Source of the DNA: Pyrocephalus nanus | Taxonomy: Eukaryota > Chordata > Aves > Passeriformes > Tyrannidae | Direction of reading: 5' to 3' | Length of the DNA: 64,000 nt | Assembly (NCBI GenBank): GCA_038380795.1 | Contig: CM076266.1 | Coordinates: 34,112,145-34,176,144 of the forward strand | Shown here: positions 1-11,578 of the stretch, in pieces | Numbering within the stretch: the stretch's first letter is position 1 | Layout of the letters: each line of letters begins with the position of its first letter | Program-made: the position numbers and the translations under genes | The notes under the pieces: model-generated | What the model was told of the DNA's origin: nothing | Seen by the model: the letters and a program-made list of their open reading frames with translations, nothing else | The model's database searches: none

Positions 1-228
1 CAGCCTCACCAGTGCCATGTACAGGGGGATGATCACTGCCCTGGTCCTGGTGGCCACACTATTTATGACACAGACCAGGATGCCACTGACCTTCTTGTCC
101 AGAACGGGGCACACTGTTGTCTCATGTTCAGTTGGCTGTTGACCAACAACCCCAGGTCCTTTTCCAACTGGCAGATTTCCAGGAATTCTTCCCCAAGCTT
201 GTAGTGTTGAATGGGGTTGTTGTGCAGG
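1..228 (-). mobile_element. CR1: CR1 LINE fragment, truncated by window edge
   Basis: Read on the minus strand, this is the part of CR1 ORF2 just after the reverse-transcriptase palm. The plus strand carries characteristic reverse-complement phrases such as 'ggatgatcactgccctggt' and 'ctcatgttcagttggctg', which also occur in the better preserved copy at 17173-18510. The element enters from the left edge, so its 3' end lies outside the window. Similarity fades near 228, after 'gtgcagggcccagcac'. No open frame survives; it is a dead, diverged copy. Boundaries are good to about 20 bases. Confidence 0.9.
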
Positions 229-3200
229 GCCCAGCACTACCAGCATCAATGTGGTTGCTAGTGGTCCCTAAGGGATTATTTTATAAGTGTGGGTGAGCTT
301 GGGCACCAAAGGTTCTGGCCCTGTCCAGGTCTCACAAGGTGCTGTTGCTCAAGCTGTGGGCTCCTGGAGGGTCTCTCAACTCTCAGTGTTTGGGAAACAC
401 CACTGTGCATTACACGGGCTCTCTGCTGTCGATTGTGCTGATACCAGAACTGCTTGCCTCAGTGACTGACTGTCTATAAAGTCCTATGAAAAACTGAAAT
501 AAATGTTTATGATAAAGTCTGTTTTTTAATTTAAAACCAATTTTATAAACCCATAAAGCTTTTTTGAGCTTTATGGATGCATATAAAGACAAAAAAAAGA
601 AATTTGGTCATGTAATGTCTTAGAAGAAGATATTAAAAACTTCAATAGTGTTACAAATTATGAAATTTTGACTAAGGAGATAGAGAATGGTATTAGCTGT
701 CCCACATCATTGCTAAGATGAGCTAAAACAAACTTTTGTATTATGTGACCTATAAGTGGTATTAGGCATTTTATTATCTTCTTGCTATCCACTTGAGTTG
801 GATACCTTTATTAAAGATTGTTTACAGATGTTTTTGAAGGCCCCTGGTTTTATTTTTAAAGCACTCACAGGATAACATTAATGCCCCTAAACATAGAGGA
901 AAGGAAAGAGATAAATTGATCTGAATGCAAGAGGAGGAAAGATAAGCATAAAACAAACTTGTTCATTCCTCCATGCCAAGAGTCTTTTTATATGCCAACA
1001 TGTTTGCCATTACTTTAACAGCTTCTATCAGAGCAAATTGGAAAGGAAAAACATTAAAAGAGTAATTCACTGCACAAAATGCTTTTTAAGACCCACATTA
1101 GGCACACAGCCTCTGAGTATGATCTTGGCTTTTATAATGTATTTACTGCTTTGATATATGTTATGGTTATAAGGATGCTAAATGGGGATGAAACATTTTT
1201 GATTATAGGCATCATCTCTCTTGATGAAACTCTGTAGGTATGACTTAGGTGTAGTGATGCAGCCAGTGTTTGTGATTTCCTTGTATTGATAGCTCCTTCC
1301 TCTTCACAGCTTCTGCTTTTCCACAAATCTGCCCATAATATGAGTGTGGTGACTTCCCATTAGCTACTTCAGTCCCCTGAAATCTTTTTAATTATAGATT
1401 TTGGAAGGTATGTGAAAACTAGAAATAGCCTTAGTAAGCAGGAAAGGTCAGAAGCACAGAAATCTGTTTCATTTTTCTAAATGTCATTGGGAATTCATGC
1501 ACCTTGAAAGAAATATTTACATCCATGGCTGGTGTGTAATTTGGAATCAACAATCTCTATTTTGATAAGGGAAATTGAAATTAAGATTACTGGTTACTTT
1601 TTGTGTGTGGCTTGAATGAATTTGAAGCTACTGAGCTTGAGATAATTGCTTGTGCTAAACTCTGAATTTCTTTTGCTGCAGGCCAAATCCTCATTCAAAT
1701 CCTTGACCCATCTTTCTGATGAACTGAATCAGTTTGATTTTTTGCCACTACTATATTGCATGTAACTGTTGCATTTTGTTCTGATAATTTGCTAATAGCT
1801 GATGATTTGTGTTGCCCTATGTGTTGTTATTGTTTTCAACTAAAATGTGGATTGAACTACATTTAGGTTTGTTTTATATAGCCAATCCTCTAACACACTC
1901 TCAATATGTAGAGTAGTTCTGTTTGGTCTTCAGCAATTTTTTTCCTATGAATTTTACACCAATAGATGCCAATTCTCTAAATTTTTATTTATTGTTCATT
2001 AAAAAATCTGTAAATTTTCAGGACAAAGAGTATAAGATTAGGTTTTGTTATCAAGATGCTTACTTTCCCTCTACACGAGTCAAAAATTATTTTATTGGTT
2101 TTATGACAATAAGACACTTTTGGAATAACAAAATTATTTAGAATCAGAGATAAAATTAATAGTAGTTAGACTTCCTAGGTATTTTCAGGAATACCAAACA
2201 GCATTATTGTGACTGAAGAATGTCATAAACCCCTCTAGAGCAAATTTAACAATTGATTTTGGAGGAGGATTAGTTTAATTTTTCACTAAATAGTCTACAC
2301 TAGCAATGAACACTGTGGTAATACAAAGTTTGCAGTATCAAAGTTTGTTTTGAATAGACTTCAGTGTTGTTTCCTGCAGGGCTTCTGAGAAGGTTTCTGA
2401 GAAAAGGGGAAAGCGAGAACAGAGCAATCCTATGGGGAAGAATGAGCATTCATTAGAAAAAAGTACACTTTGTTAGAAAAGGACTCCTTGTTGTAGCTCA
2501 CAGCAATATTACACAAATTACTTTGTTCACTGGAATATATTGAATTGTTCTGAGCATTTTTGTCCCCATTTCTTCCCTGGGAGATCTAACTGATGTTTCT
2601 GCTTCCATCAAGATTGTCCATCCGTTTATGCTGCAACACTCCCTCTTGCTGATGGTGATTCACTGACCCTGTCACAGATTTCCCTGCTTAATCTGCCAAG
2701 GCTGATAATTATTTTAGTAATAAGTGCTAACTCAGTAATATTTAGTCACTAAGGCCTCCTCACTCATTATTTTTCTTCCCTGGGGGCAACTGACCTAAAA
2801 GCTCTGTCTGTTCTCACCTGGGTTTCAAGATATGAAAATTCATCCAGATCACAGTTACTTTTCCTGCTATCTTCCTTGATTACCAGTATGGTGAGCTGAA
2901 CTGAAGTTTACAGGAGCAGTTGGCATAAAATGGGTTTCCCACTTGCAGTCTACTTTGAAGCCAGCTTGTTATCCTGCTTGCATGAGACAAATAGAAAAAC
3001 GGAGCAGAAGTTTTAATTACATGTACACTTTAATATCGTGTTCCAACTTATTGTTAGCAAGCTTCATTGCTTACCTTATTCTAAGGAATGTGCTGCCAGA
3101 ACTGCTCACTTTTGTCTTTCCTGATCTCTCACCAGGAGGCTTTCAAACCTAGCCCAGGAGCCCCAGAGCATGGAGGATATTCCCAGTTGATGGTTATTAC

Positions 3201-3717
3201 TGTCATAGCCACTAGGGAACACAGCTATGGACTAAATTAGTCTTTGCCCCAGGAAGCTTACAGAGAAGTGGTGAAGTTGCCTTAGAATAGTCCATTATTA
3301 GTAAAAATCTCAAAGGATATGGAAAAGTTAAGACTTCTCACTATCTCAGTGTCACTTCTTTGGTAAACTAGAGGGGCTGTTCTTCAGCCATCATTCAGGG
3401 TCAAGCAGTCTAATCAGCTAAACATTGCAGACGCACATGGTACATAACATAGATAATTTCAGGGGCTTATGAGAGGGACATTTTCTGATATAATTTTATT
3501 AGTATGCTTATATTTGAATGGAAAAAATAAGTTGAAAATGCAGCATTACAACTCCCCCTTCTCTGTGTAGCAGATATCCTGAAGTATTAGTGTCAGCAGC
3601 AGCAGTATTGATACTGGATTTAGATAACTCCTGTAATGAAGTATAGTAGATCCCACAAATAATGCATTGGACTCTCTCTGAAATGACAAATTCCCACAGA
3701 CAGTTTTGGAAATACCA
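229..3717. other. AT-rich non-coding stretch; GC-richer segment at about 240-510
   Basis: There is no recognisable gene or well-preserved repeat here. The first part (about 240-510) is less AT-rich than what follows. It contains a TATAAA at 475-480 and an AATAAA at 498-503, an arrangement that could come from an old LTR or a retroposed 3' end, but no LTR termini, primer-binding site or coding remnant can be seen. The rest is unique-looking AT-rich sequence. Its open frames are short, have no family resemblance and are attributable to chance. Confidence 0.5.
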
Positions 3718-3788
3718 GCTCATTGCAGGGGGGTTGGACTAGATGACCTTTAAAGATTCCTTCCAAACCAAACTATTCTGTAATTCTA
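3718..3788 (+). mobile_element. CR1: CR1 LINE 3'-end fragment (about 70 bp)
   Basis: This is only the extreme 3' end of a CR1 element: 'gggttggactagatgacct', then a 'ccttccaaac' block and a decayed tail 'ctattctgtaattct'. It matches the conserved 3' region shared by CR1 subfamilies, in which target-primed reverse transcription starts. A 5' truncation this severe is common for CR1. No coding sequence is present. Confidence 0.9.
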
Positions 3789-4083
3789 AGAAGAAAGTGT
3801 TGGAAGATTAATGGGAATGCTATTGATATTGATCTGTATTTAAGAAAACTATGCACATCTAAGACTGCTTATTTTTTCTATAATAATTTTAATATCTTGA
3901 TAACATTTCCTAGGAGTCCCTTAGGGTGAGAAAAAAATTTGTGTTTGTCAAAAAATATCTAAAAGTCTACTTCAGGGAAAATATTTAAACCTATGCCTAC
4001 TAGGGGGTGGCTCACTACTGGAAACTGTTGTTCCAGGTAGATACACATGATGAAATTCTCCTGGCTAGATATACTGTGAAGAA

Positions 4084-4103
4084 ATAGGTCCTTGAGGACC
4101 TAT
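4084..4103. repeat. Short perfect inverted repeat (9-bp arms, 2-base gap)
   Basis: The arms are ATAGGTCCT (4084-4092) and AGGACCTAT (4095-4103), separated by TG. Perfect dyads of this size occur by chance in a window this long. No further function can be assigned. Confidence 0.6.
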
Positions 4104-4412
4104 GGTCAACCCTTATCCTTATGAAGGTGAAGCTCTGATCAACAGAGTCAGCAGAGCCAAATGTAGAATTCACCTCTGTCAAAAGACTATAACATAAATC
4201 AAATTAATAAGCTATGTAGATCATCCTTGGCAATGGAAGGGGCCCATGGTGACAGTTCTCTCTCTCTGTATATATTAGACATCTAAAGCTAATGAAATGT
4301 GTGCAAAATTAATAATGAAAGAAAATTGCTATTTAATAAGACAACCTTAAATCAAGGAGGAAATAAGAACTTAAGTATGAAGCTACAGATCCTGCTTGCC
4401 TATTTTGCCTCA

Positions 4413-4433
4413 TTGTTGTTGTTGTTGTTGTTG
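4413..4433. repeat. (TTG)7 microsatellite
   Basis: Seven perfect TTG units, followed by interrupted CTG/TTC-like units. Simple trinucleotide repeat, possibly length-variable in the population. Confidence 0.9.
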
Positions 4434-6349
4434 CTGTTCTTGTTTTTGTGTGGCCTTAGCATAAACCCTTTTACCTGACTTAGCATTTGGAAAAAAACAA
4501 CGTGTCTGTTGTCAGAAGTAATGAGTGGAAGAAAAATTTCTGGTCAGACCCCAGCTGGCTATGGCAGTTCAGTCATACTTGGTTTTAGCTGACCTGGACT
4601 TTGTGTAAATAAAGATATGAAACTTCATTCAGTGGATTGAAAGAACAGAACTGCTTCCTTTATACAAACATATGACATGAAGTTTAGGGCAGCACCTCTT
4701 CTGTGTGAACAGGTTTGGCTCCCAAGGTTTGGCAATTGTAAGAGGTAACAAAAGTTTCTCCAGAAACATATATATTATTTTTTTGTGTGTTTGTTATACT
4801 GAAGATCATGAAGTACTGAACATCATGAACCTGAGGCTTTTTGGTTGTATCTTCATAATACTGTATTGAAATGCTTTCTTGTGATCAAATTTAGCTTATG
4901 TCTGTATGCTTTTGCCATTGCAGAGAACCTGCATATTTCTGATTTTCTTTGATTACACTTCTCAGTCTTGCTATAATCTACCTTTACCTGATGTTATAAT
5001 GTCTTTCTCAGATTGCGCTCTTTTACACAAATATGTCTTTTTATGTGTAGTTTTACCAGAACCTCTGATTCTTTTTAAGGGTCTCTAAATGTGTGGCTGT
5101 GTTGTCCTAATGTCTTTCCAGACAAAATATCTTTAGATATTAAATCTCTTTAGGCCTTGTTATGATTTGAATTGAATGAGGTATTAAATATGATCTGAAA
5201 CCATTTTATACTAACTCCTAATTTCATGAAAAAAATTCCTATTGTACACTGACTTAAAGTAAAACATTCTTGTCCTAATTTTTCAGTTCAGTTAACATTG
5301 ATAGGTGACTTTGAAGAGCGGATTTTTGCTGTAAGAGTAGAAAGTATGTCTTACAGAGAAAATATTTGATATTTAGACATTCCTTGTTTGGGAGGGTTGT
5401 GAAAGAACTTAATACTCCAGCTGGTGACTAATTTTCAGTCATAAATTGTAAAAGTAACCCCAACACTGGCCAAGGGCTCATGAGAGCAAAAAAAATTATT
5501 TCCATCTCTCTGAAAATAGCTTTATTCCCTTAAATCTAGTCCTTAAGTTATTATTCTTTCCTTGGAACATTTGAGTTTGATCTATCCCATGTCCTAGTGA
5601 AGCAGGGCTAGACTTGTGTTTGGTTTCTGTGTAAATGCACACAGATGCTTTTTCTTCAGTCCACCATGTAATGAGGTTGTTACTTGTAAGTCTTTTATAG
5701 TGAGTTCTCAAATACTGCTTTTGTTGCTAACAGATTGCTAATAACTTGAAGAGTAAGTTAAAAGTGCTAATCTTATTTACCTGCTGTTTCAGGTCTCAAG
5801 AATAAATTTCGGAGGTGTTGAAGGTTATTAAAAATTAGGATCCAAGAGTAGAAAAATGTATTATGGGATACTAGCCAGTGAAACTGCACAGAATCAAAAA
5901 CTGGGTATCTCCACCTAACTCCAGAGGCTGCACAACCTTTTTATGCATAGAACTTTTATCTTTCAGTAGTAGTTTTATGTCATGTAGTGCTGAGTTCTTG
6001 TTCATTTGGGTATGGGCTGACCCAAGACAGATTTGGAATGATCCAAACAGAGTTATAATGAGGAAAATTTTTATTTTATGCAGTTTTGAGGCTGAACTTG
6101 GCAGATACTAGAAAGAATGAAAAGAAATGCTTTTAGCTTCTGTATGGGGATAGAAGGGGCTTTACATGTGAAAATGACTAGCCAGGATGTAAGCATTAGA
6201 ATTTAAACTTAACTGATATCTGCATGATTTTCACATATTGAAAAATGAATATATGAATTCAATTTCATATATTTGATATACTAATACGTATTTAGATAAA
6301 TGAACTTATGAATTCATATTTACATGCACATGTGAATGTACGTGTTTCT

Positions 6350-7170
6350 CAGGGTTTATTCTAGGGCCAGTTCTGTTCAATACATTTATCAACAAACTGA
6401 TGCAGGAGCTGAATGCACCATTAGTAATTTGCTGATGACACCAAATTGTAAGGTTCTATTTACTCTTTACTTGAGGGACAAGATACCTCGTAGAGGAATA
6501 TAGTTAATTGAAGCATTGGGCAGTGATTAATGGAATGAAATTTAATAAGTTCAAATGCTGGATTCTGTACCTAGGACAGAGTAATACAGGGCACAAGTAG
6601 AAACTGGGAGAGCAGCCTTGCAGAAGAGGATCTCAGGGTACTGGTCAGCAGTGGGCTTAACAGGAGCCAATAGTGAGCCTTGGCAGCCCTGAGGGTACAC
6701 CCCATCATGGGGTGCATCTGACACATCATCACCAGCCAGTCAGTAGAGGTGATTATCCCACTGTATTCTAGCATTGGTGGAGCCTTACCTGAAGTACTGT
6801 GTGTCGTTCTGGGACCCACAATTTAAGAAAGCTGAGAAGGTTCTTGAATGTGTCCAGAGGATGGCAACAAAGCTGATGAAATGACTGAAAGGAATGTCCT
6901 GTAAGGAGCAGCTGAGTACTTTTGGATTGTCTAGTTTGGAGAGTCAGAGACTGAGGGGTAACCTCCTGAGTCTCTACAGCTTCCTGGGCATAGGAAGTGG
7001 AGAGCGAGGTCCTGATTCCTTCTCCTTGGGATGCGGATGGCATGGGAATGGTGAAGGATGCAAAGCTGTGCTAGGGGACCTTCAGAATGGACATGAGGAA
7101 GCATTCCTTTACTAACAGGATGGCCAAACACTGAAGCAGTCTTTCTGGAAAGGTGGTTAATGCCCCAAGC
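6350..7170 (+). mobile_element. CR1: CR1 LINE, 5'-truncated, decayed
   Basis: The copy opens inside the reverse transcriptase. Translation in pieces gives the 'GPVLFNTFINKL' block that precedes the catalytic Asp-Asp motif, with stop codons breaking the frame directly after it. It continues through the ORF2 C-terminal region (plus-strand 'gtggagccttacctgaagta', 'gaggatggcaacaaagctga') into the 3' UTR, stopping at 'aatgccccaagcctg'. Many stops and indels make it non-functional. The downstream CR1 3' UTR seems to be missing, and a pentanucleotide array (7171-7206) follows directly. Confidence 0.9.
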
Positions 7171-7206
7171 CTGTTCTGTTCTGTTCTGTTCTATTCTATT
7201 CTATTC
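7171..7206 (+). repeat. (CTGTT)4(CTATT)3 pentanucleotide array at CR1 3' end
   Basis: Four CTGTT units are followed by three CTATT units and a final C. It abuts the CR1 copy. Some avian CR1 lineages end in TTCTA-like rather than ATTCTATG-like units, so this may be the expanded tail of that element, with the rest of its 3' UTR deleted. That link is inference; the array is seen directly. Confidence 0.85.
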
Positions 7207-9199
7207 GCTTTTCATGTCTTTGTATTTATTTTTTAAATGCAGTAATAAGTCCAGAAGCACGGTGCTATAGCAGATGTATCTAGAAGTAAAGACCTGCAAG
7301 ATCAAAACGAGTGGTTGCCAGGATTCTAGTTTCTTGGCTGAGTGATGTGTTAGATGCCAAGTTGTAAGTTGCTTTATTGAGTTTCGCAGCAGAGAAATAA
7401 ATCAGCAAGGTTTTTATAGCATTTGCAATGAACTTGAGTGGCTTTCAGAAGAAGAAAATACAAGCAGATTATAGAAGGATTAAGATAACCTGAAATGTTT
7501 TGATTGGACTATTTGTAATACAGTACCATTGGGATCTCCACAATTTACTTTACAATGCACAAAACATGTTGGATTTACTTTAGATGTATTTGGACCAGAG
7601 ACAAGCAACTAAGTAAATATTTTCTAGGTTTACAAACTTTAACCATTCTACGTATATTGTGTAATTGCACAAAACTCCCATTTGTTTCACCATGGATTTT
7701 ATATAAGACTATATAAAATGTGCATCTATTGTAATAAGAATATGTTCCTTCAGGTCCAGAGCCTTGAGGAAGATGACTGCTCCAAAGTACTCTGCTTCAT
7801 CTTGGAATTCAAAGCTTTTTGTGTTTATGAGAATTCACTGGTTTGGTTTATAAAATACTCAAAGGTTCATACATTTGGAAACATGAATCATACCAGCAGT
7901 GTGAATAAATATATTTTCATTTTGTCAGCTCTTTGGAAATATGGTTGCTGTAGTGCATTGATTTTTTTTTTTTCAGCCCTTCTTGAGTATTGAATATTAT
8001 GTCTTTGGAAGTGTAATCTATGTATTTCTTTGCAATGCGATTTGTGCTGTCTTTGGAATGCAATTTATCAGTGACTTGATAGAAAAATGATTCAAAGCTG
8101 AGTCATGGACATGCACATACATAATTATTTTCAATTCTTTCTTAACAAGTTTTTGTTAATCATTCTACTTAAAAAGGAATTGGAATAAAAATTGCCTATT
8201 GTCCTCTTCCAAGCTAACAGCCAATGAAAAGTACTGACAAAAGGGTATATGAAGTAGTTTTCAAAGAATCTGACACAAATCCTCTGACCCCCTTAAAAAT
8301 AGGTGGGTCTTTTTGTTGTGGCTTGAAAAAAAGCTATCTAAAACAAAAGTGTGTCATCCTCTCATGGCTCTGCATTGAGGAAGGATAAAATGTGATATAC
8401 AATGATGTTCTGTTTTTCTTCTGTTGTTCCAATCTAGGCATAACAGCTTTCAGTTAAAGCTGAAAGTTAAGAAATTGAGAACAACCTGCCCTATGTCTTC
8501 TGATAGAGGCAGAGGAGATGGTCTCCTTCTAACAGTAATGTAAATTTATTCCTCTATTTCCTTTGCTCTTAATACAGCTGTCTAGAATGAAATGTTTCAT
8601 TCCAGGTCAAATAAGTAATCTGATCTGATACAATTTTTTCTTGCCAAAATGAAGGAAGTAGTAGGAAGGACTTGTGTTTTAGATTGATATGAGTTGAAGC
8701 TTTCTTATTTTTGTCAGGTAACTTAAAAAGCATCATGTATTCTGGTCAACTCTTTATATACCAATAAACACAATTACAGGTGTGTGTTTTTTTCCTTATT
8801 TAGATTAATTATAGGATTCTATTAAGACAGTTTTATCAGGTTGCTTAATAAATGTATTTGGTCCTCTTGATTATAGCTGGCTAGTAATTCCTCTCTTGTT
8901 CTGATACTTTCTCCTTCCTGGAGCACCACATCCATCTGAAGGGTTATTAAATGAGTATTCTCCCTGGTCCTTCATTTTATGATTTTCTTTTATCATATTA
9001 TTAGTGTTGTGCTTGATTTACTCCTTTTGTTATGCCACAGGTTTTTGTCATAAGATATAAAAGAAAACCTGAAAGGCTTCAATTGGAGAAATCTCTTAGT
9101 CTGAGTACAGAGGTATTGTTGTAAGTTTATAAATAATGTTTCTCAAGTGTTTGGTCCAAAAAGGTTCTTTCAAATTTAAGGGATCCAATTACTCTCACT

Positions 9200-9216
9200 T
9201 TGTTGTTGTTGTTGTT
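9200..9216. repeat. Short TTG microsatellite
   Basis: About five and a half TTG units in an otherwise T-rich context. Confidence 0.8.
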
Positions 9217-9803
9217 ATTTTTCCACCCCAAACAAAGATTTATTTATTTCTAAGGTAGAAATACTGATGTGTTCTAGATAACTTTTCTGTTTAGGACTTT
9301 CAAAGATACTTCTTGTAAAATTCTAACTAATAAGTCACTTACTATAATTTCTTGGGCAAGAACAGGAGAAAGTTGATAATGCTGGGAGCTTGTGAGTCCA
9401 TTTGCATATATATATATTTTTAAGGTGCTGTAAGATAGTGCTTCAGTAGTGTTTTACTTTCAGCGTAGTGAATTATAGCTGAACAGAAATTGTGATCAAA
9501 ATTCTAAAAGTAAATTTTAGAAAAATCACCAAGGAAAAAGTGGTGATTATAATAAATCAAATTACGATCATTTAAATGCAGGTCAGTGAATTTGAAAGAC
9601 ACAAGTAGGTGTGAGTCTGTCTTTCCCCTGACAGCTCTCAATGATCAACTGGTACAGTTCCAACAGAAAATACAATGAAGAGGGTAGAAATATTAAGTGC
9701 AACTTGTCATCTAAATGCACTTTTTGAAAATAAGCCTTTATTTTTTAATGTTTTATTTATAATCAGTATCATGTTCTTTGTTGTCAAGGTACTTTCTAAC
9801 CCC

Positions 9804-9822
9804 AAAAAAAAAAAAAAAAAAA
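9804..9822. repeat. A19 homopolymer
   Basis: Nineteen uninterrupted A residues following 'taacccc'. I see no AATAAA in the 40 bases before it and no gene-like sequence upstream, so it is not good evidence for a processed retrocopy. Confidence 0.9.
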
Positions 9823-11303
9823 GGACATCAGGAAAGAATGGAGTATTCCGTACAGCCTAATAGTTTCCTGCAGTGGGCTCTCTAATACCAGGCTTCATTA
9901 TCATTGTTTGAACATAGAGTGCTTGTCATAGTCTGTCAGGTACTCTGGCAATGTATGTGTCAAGATGAATGACTGAATATTAAAACCCTTTTCCTCTCAG
10001 CTTTTAGATACAAAATGTTTTAAACTTACTTCTTTTTCAGTAAGAGAGAGATAGGAAAATCTTACCCATTTTTTATGTGTTTTTACAAATAGAAATCCCA
10101 TGCAATTAATTACTGTTCTCATGTTTTTCTCCTATGGAGATCAAGATAGTTATAACGTCTCTTTTCTGCAGAAAATCTGGTTTTAAAAACTTTTTTTTTC
10201 TCTCCTAAATGCCTGTATTTCACACCAAATTATCAAGTAAATGCTATTGTCAGAAAACATTTTTTATTTGTTCCAGTGAAGCTGAGGAAAGAGGCAAAAA
10301 AAGTTGCTCTCTCTTAATATGATTTGGAGCTCATATCTGTACCTTCACTCCAAGTTAATGTTTGGATCTAGTCTTTATCCTCTTGAAAACCAAAGACCAT
10401 TTCTTTGCCTCAAAGTTTAAAAAGAAAATTGAACTCATAGGACTAACTGTGGGACTTCATCTGTGGGCCATCACTGTTCTATTCAGTGAGAAAGGACACA
10501 ATGTAAAAACAGTGCTAGGGCTAGTGAAGATGAGTAGGTCTTCCCCTGTCCTAGTGAAATCTGAATAATTTTACAAGAGAAATGAAGGCAGAAAGGGGAT
10601 AAATCAAGTCCAAATTGTTTCAAACATTAAATTATGGACTTACCTCCCAGATGATTTCCCTTTTCTGACTGTCTTTTCTCTCTGTAATGTGTCTGTCGTC
10701 TTAGGTCATCATTCCGTAATGATTCAGGACACAAAGATTTGCCAAAGATCATAACTTTTCTTGATTTTTTTCTTTCTGGATTGTTAGGAAGTGTAACTGC
10801 TATTCAGGAAAGAAAGTGGAAAATTTTCTTTCATCCATTAAAATTTATTTTTCCTACACTAGACGAAGTTTTCTTGGTTTTGTGTCCCCTTCTCTTCCTG
10901 TCCCATTGGCACTGGAGAAGTAGCCAGCTTCTTTGAGCTGCTTAATGTTGGACATTATGGATGAGGAGATTCTTCATTTATTGACAGATCAACTTATGCA
11001 CTTGGATTTGTTCCTCACCTTTTCTTTGCAGCCCAGGGACCTGATGGAAAGATTACATTCCTCTGCCAATTTTCTTCCATTTTTTGGAGCCTCGTTCAGT
11101 TGGATGTTTAATACCCCAGTAAGTAAGAAATGAAAGTGACCTGGCAGGTGGCATTTCCTGGAGGATATCAGAAAGAGTCTTGCATATTGAGCATGTAACT
11201 CCTCTATCCTTTGATTATTAGCCAGGGGAAGCACTGTTCTCATAGGTGTGGAAGAGGTGTTTGCCTAAACTCTGTGTTGATGAGGTGTCAGTTTCTTCTC
11301 CTA

Positions 11304-11578
11304 AGTAACAAGGGATAGGTGAGAGGAATTACCTGGAAATGATTGCACCTGGGAAGATTTAGATTGGATACCAGGAAAAATTTCACCACTGAAAGGATTA
11401 TCAGCCACTGGAACAGGAGCCCCAGGGAAATTGTGGAGTCATCATTTGTGGAGGTATTTAAAAGATGTGTAGATGGGGACATGGTTTAGTGGTGAACTTG
11501 GTAGTGCCAGATTAAGGGTTGGACTCAATGATCTTAGAGGTGTTTTCCAATCTCAATAATTTTATGATTCTATGATTA
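11304..11578 (+). mobile_element. CR1: CR1 LINE 3'-region fragment
   Basis: The end of the CR1 body and its 3' UTR are recognisable: 'gcacctgggaagatttagat', 'ggataccaggaaaaatttca', 'gccactggaacaggagcccc', then 'ggttggactcaatgatctta' and the tail 'tatgattctatgatt'. This is the eight-base ATTCTATG type of 3' end. The copy is 5'-truncated at about 11304, so it carries only the 3' UTR and the last codons of ORF2, with no useful reading frame. Confidence 0.92.

Larger units (their letters stand above)
3789..6349. other. AT-rich non-coding stretch
   Basis: Unique-looking sequence with no gene or transposon I can recognise. It contains a short perfect inverted repeat (4084-4103) and a (TTG)7 run (4413-4433), listed separately, plus a short CT tract near 4256. 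The open frames at 4906-5088 and 5878-6111 have no family features and start in AT-rich sequence; I regard them as chance. Confidence 0.5.
7207..11303. other. AT-rich non-coding stretch
   Basis: No gene or well-preserved transposon recognised. It contains a TTG run (9200-9216), an A19 homopolymer (9804-9822) and a near-palindromic CTTTCAG...CTGAAAG motif around 8448-8468. The 103-codon frame at 7682-7993 is rich in Phe, Ile and Tyr, as expected from translated AT-rich DNA, and carries no motif. I treat it as chance. Confidence 0.5.

Noticed and set aside
6571..7131. Cluster of overlapping frames on both strands
   Set aside because: They fall entirely within the CR1 copy at 6350-7170, and the translations carry no host protein features.
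9804..9822. A19 run as a retroposed tail
   Set aside because: Same reasons: no signal and no gene body upstream.
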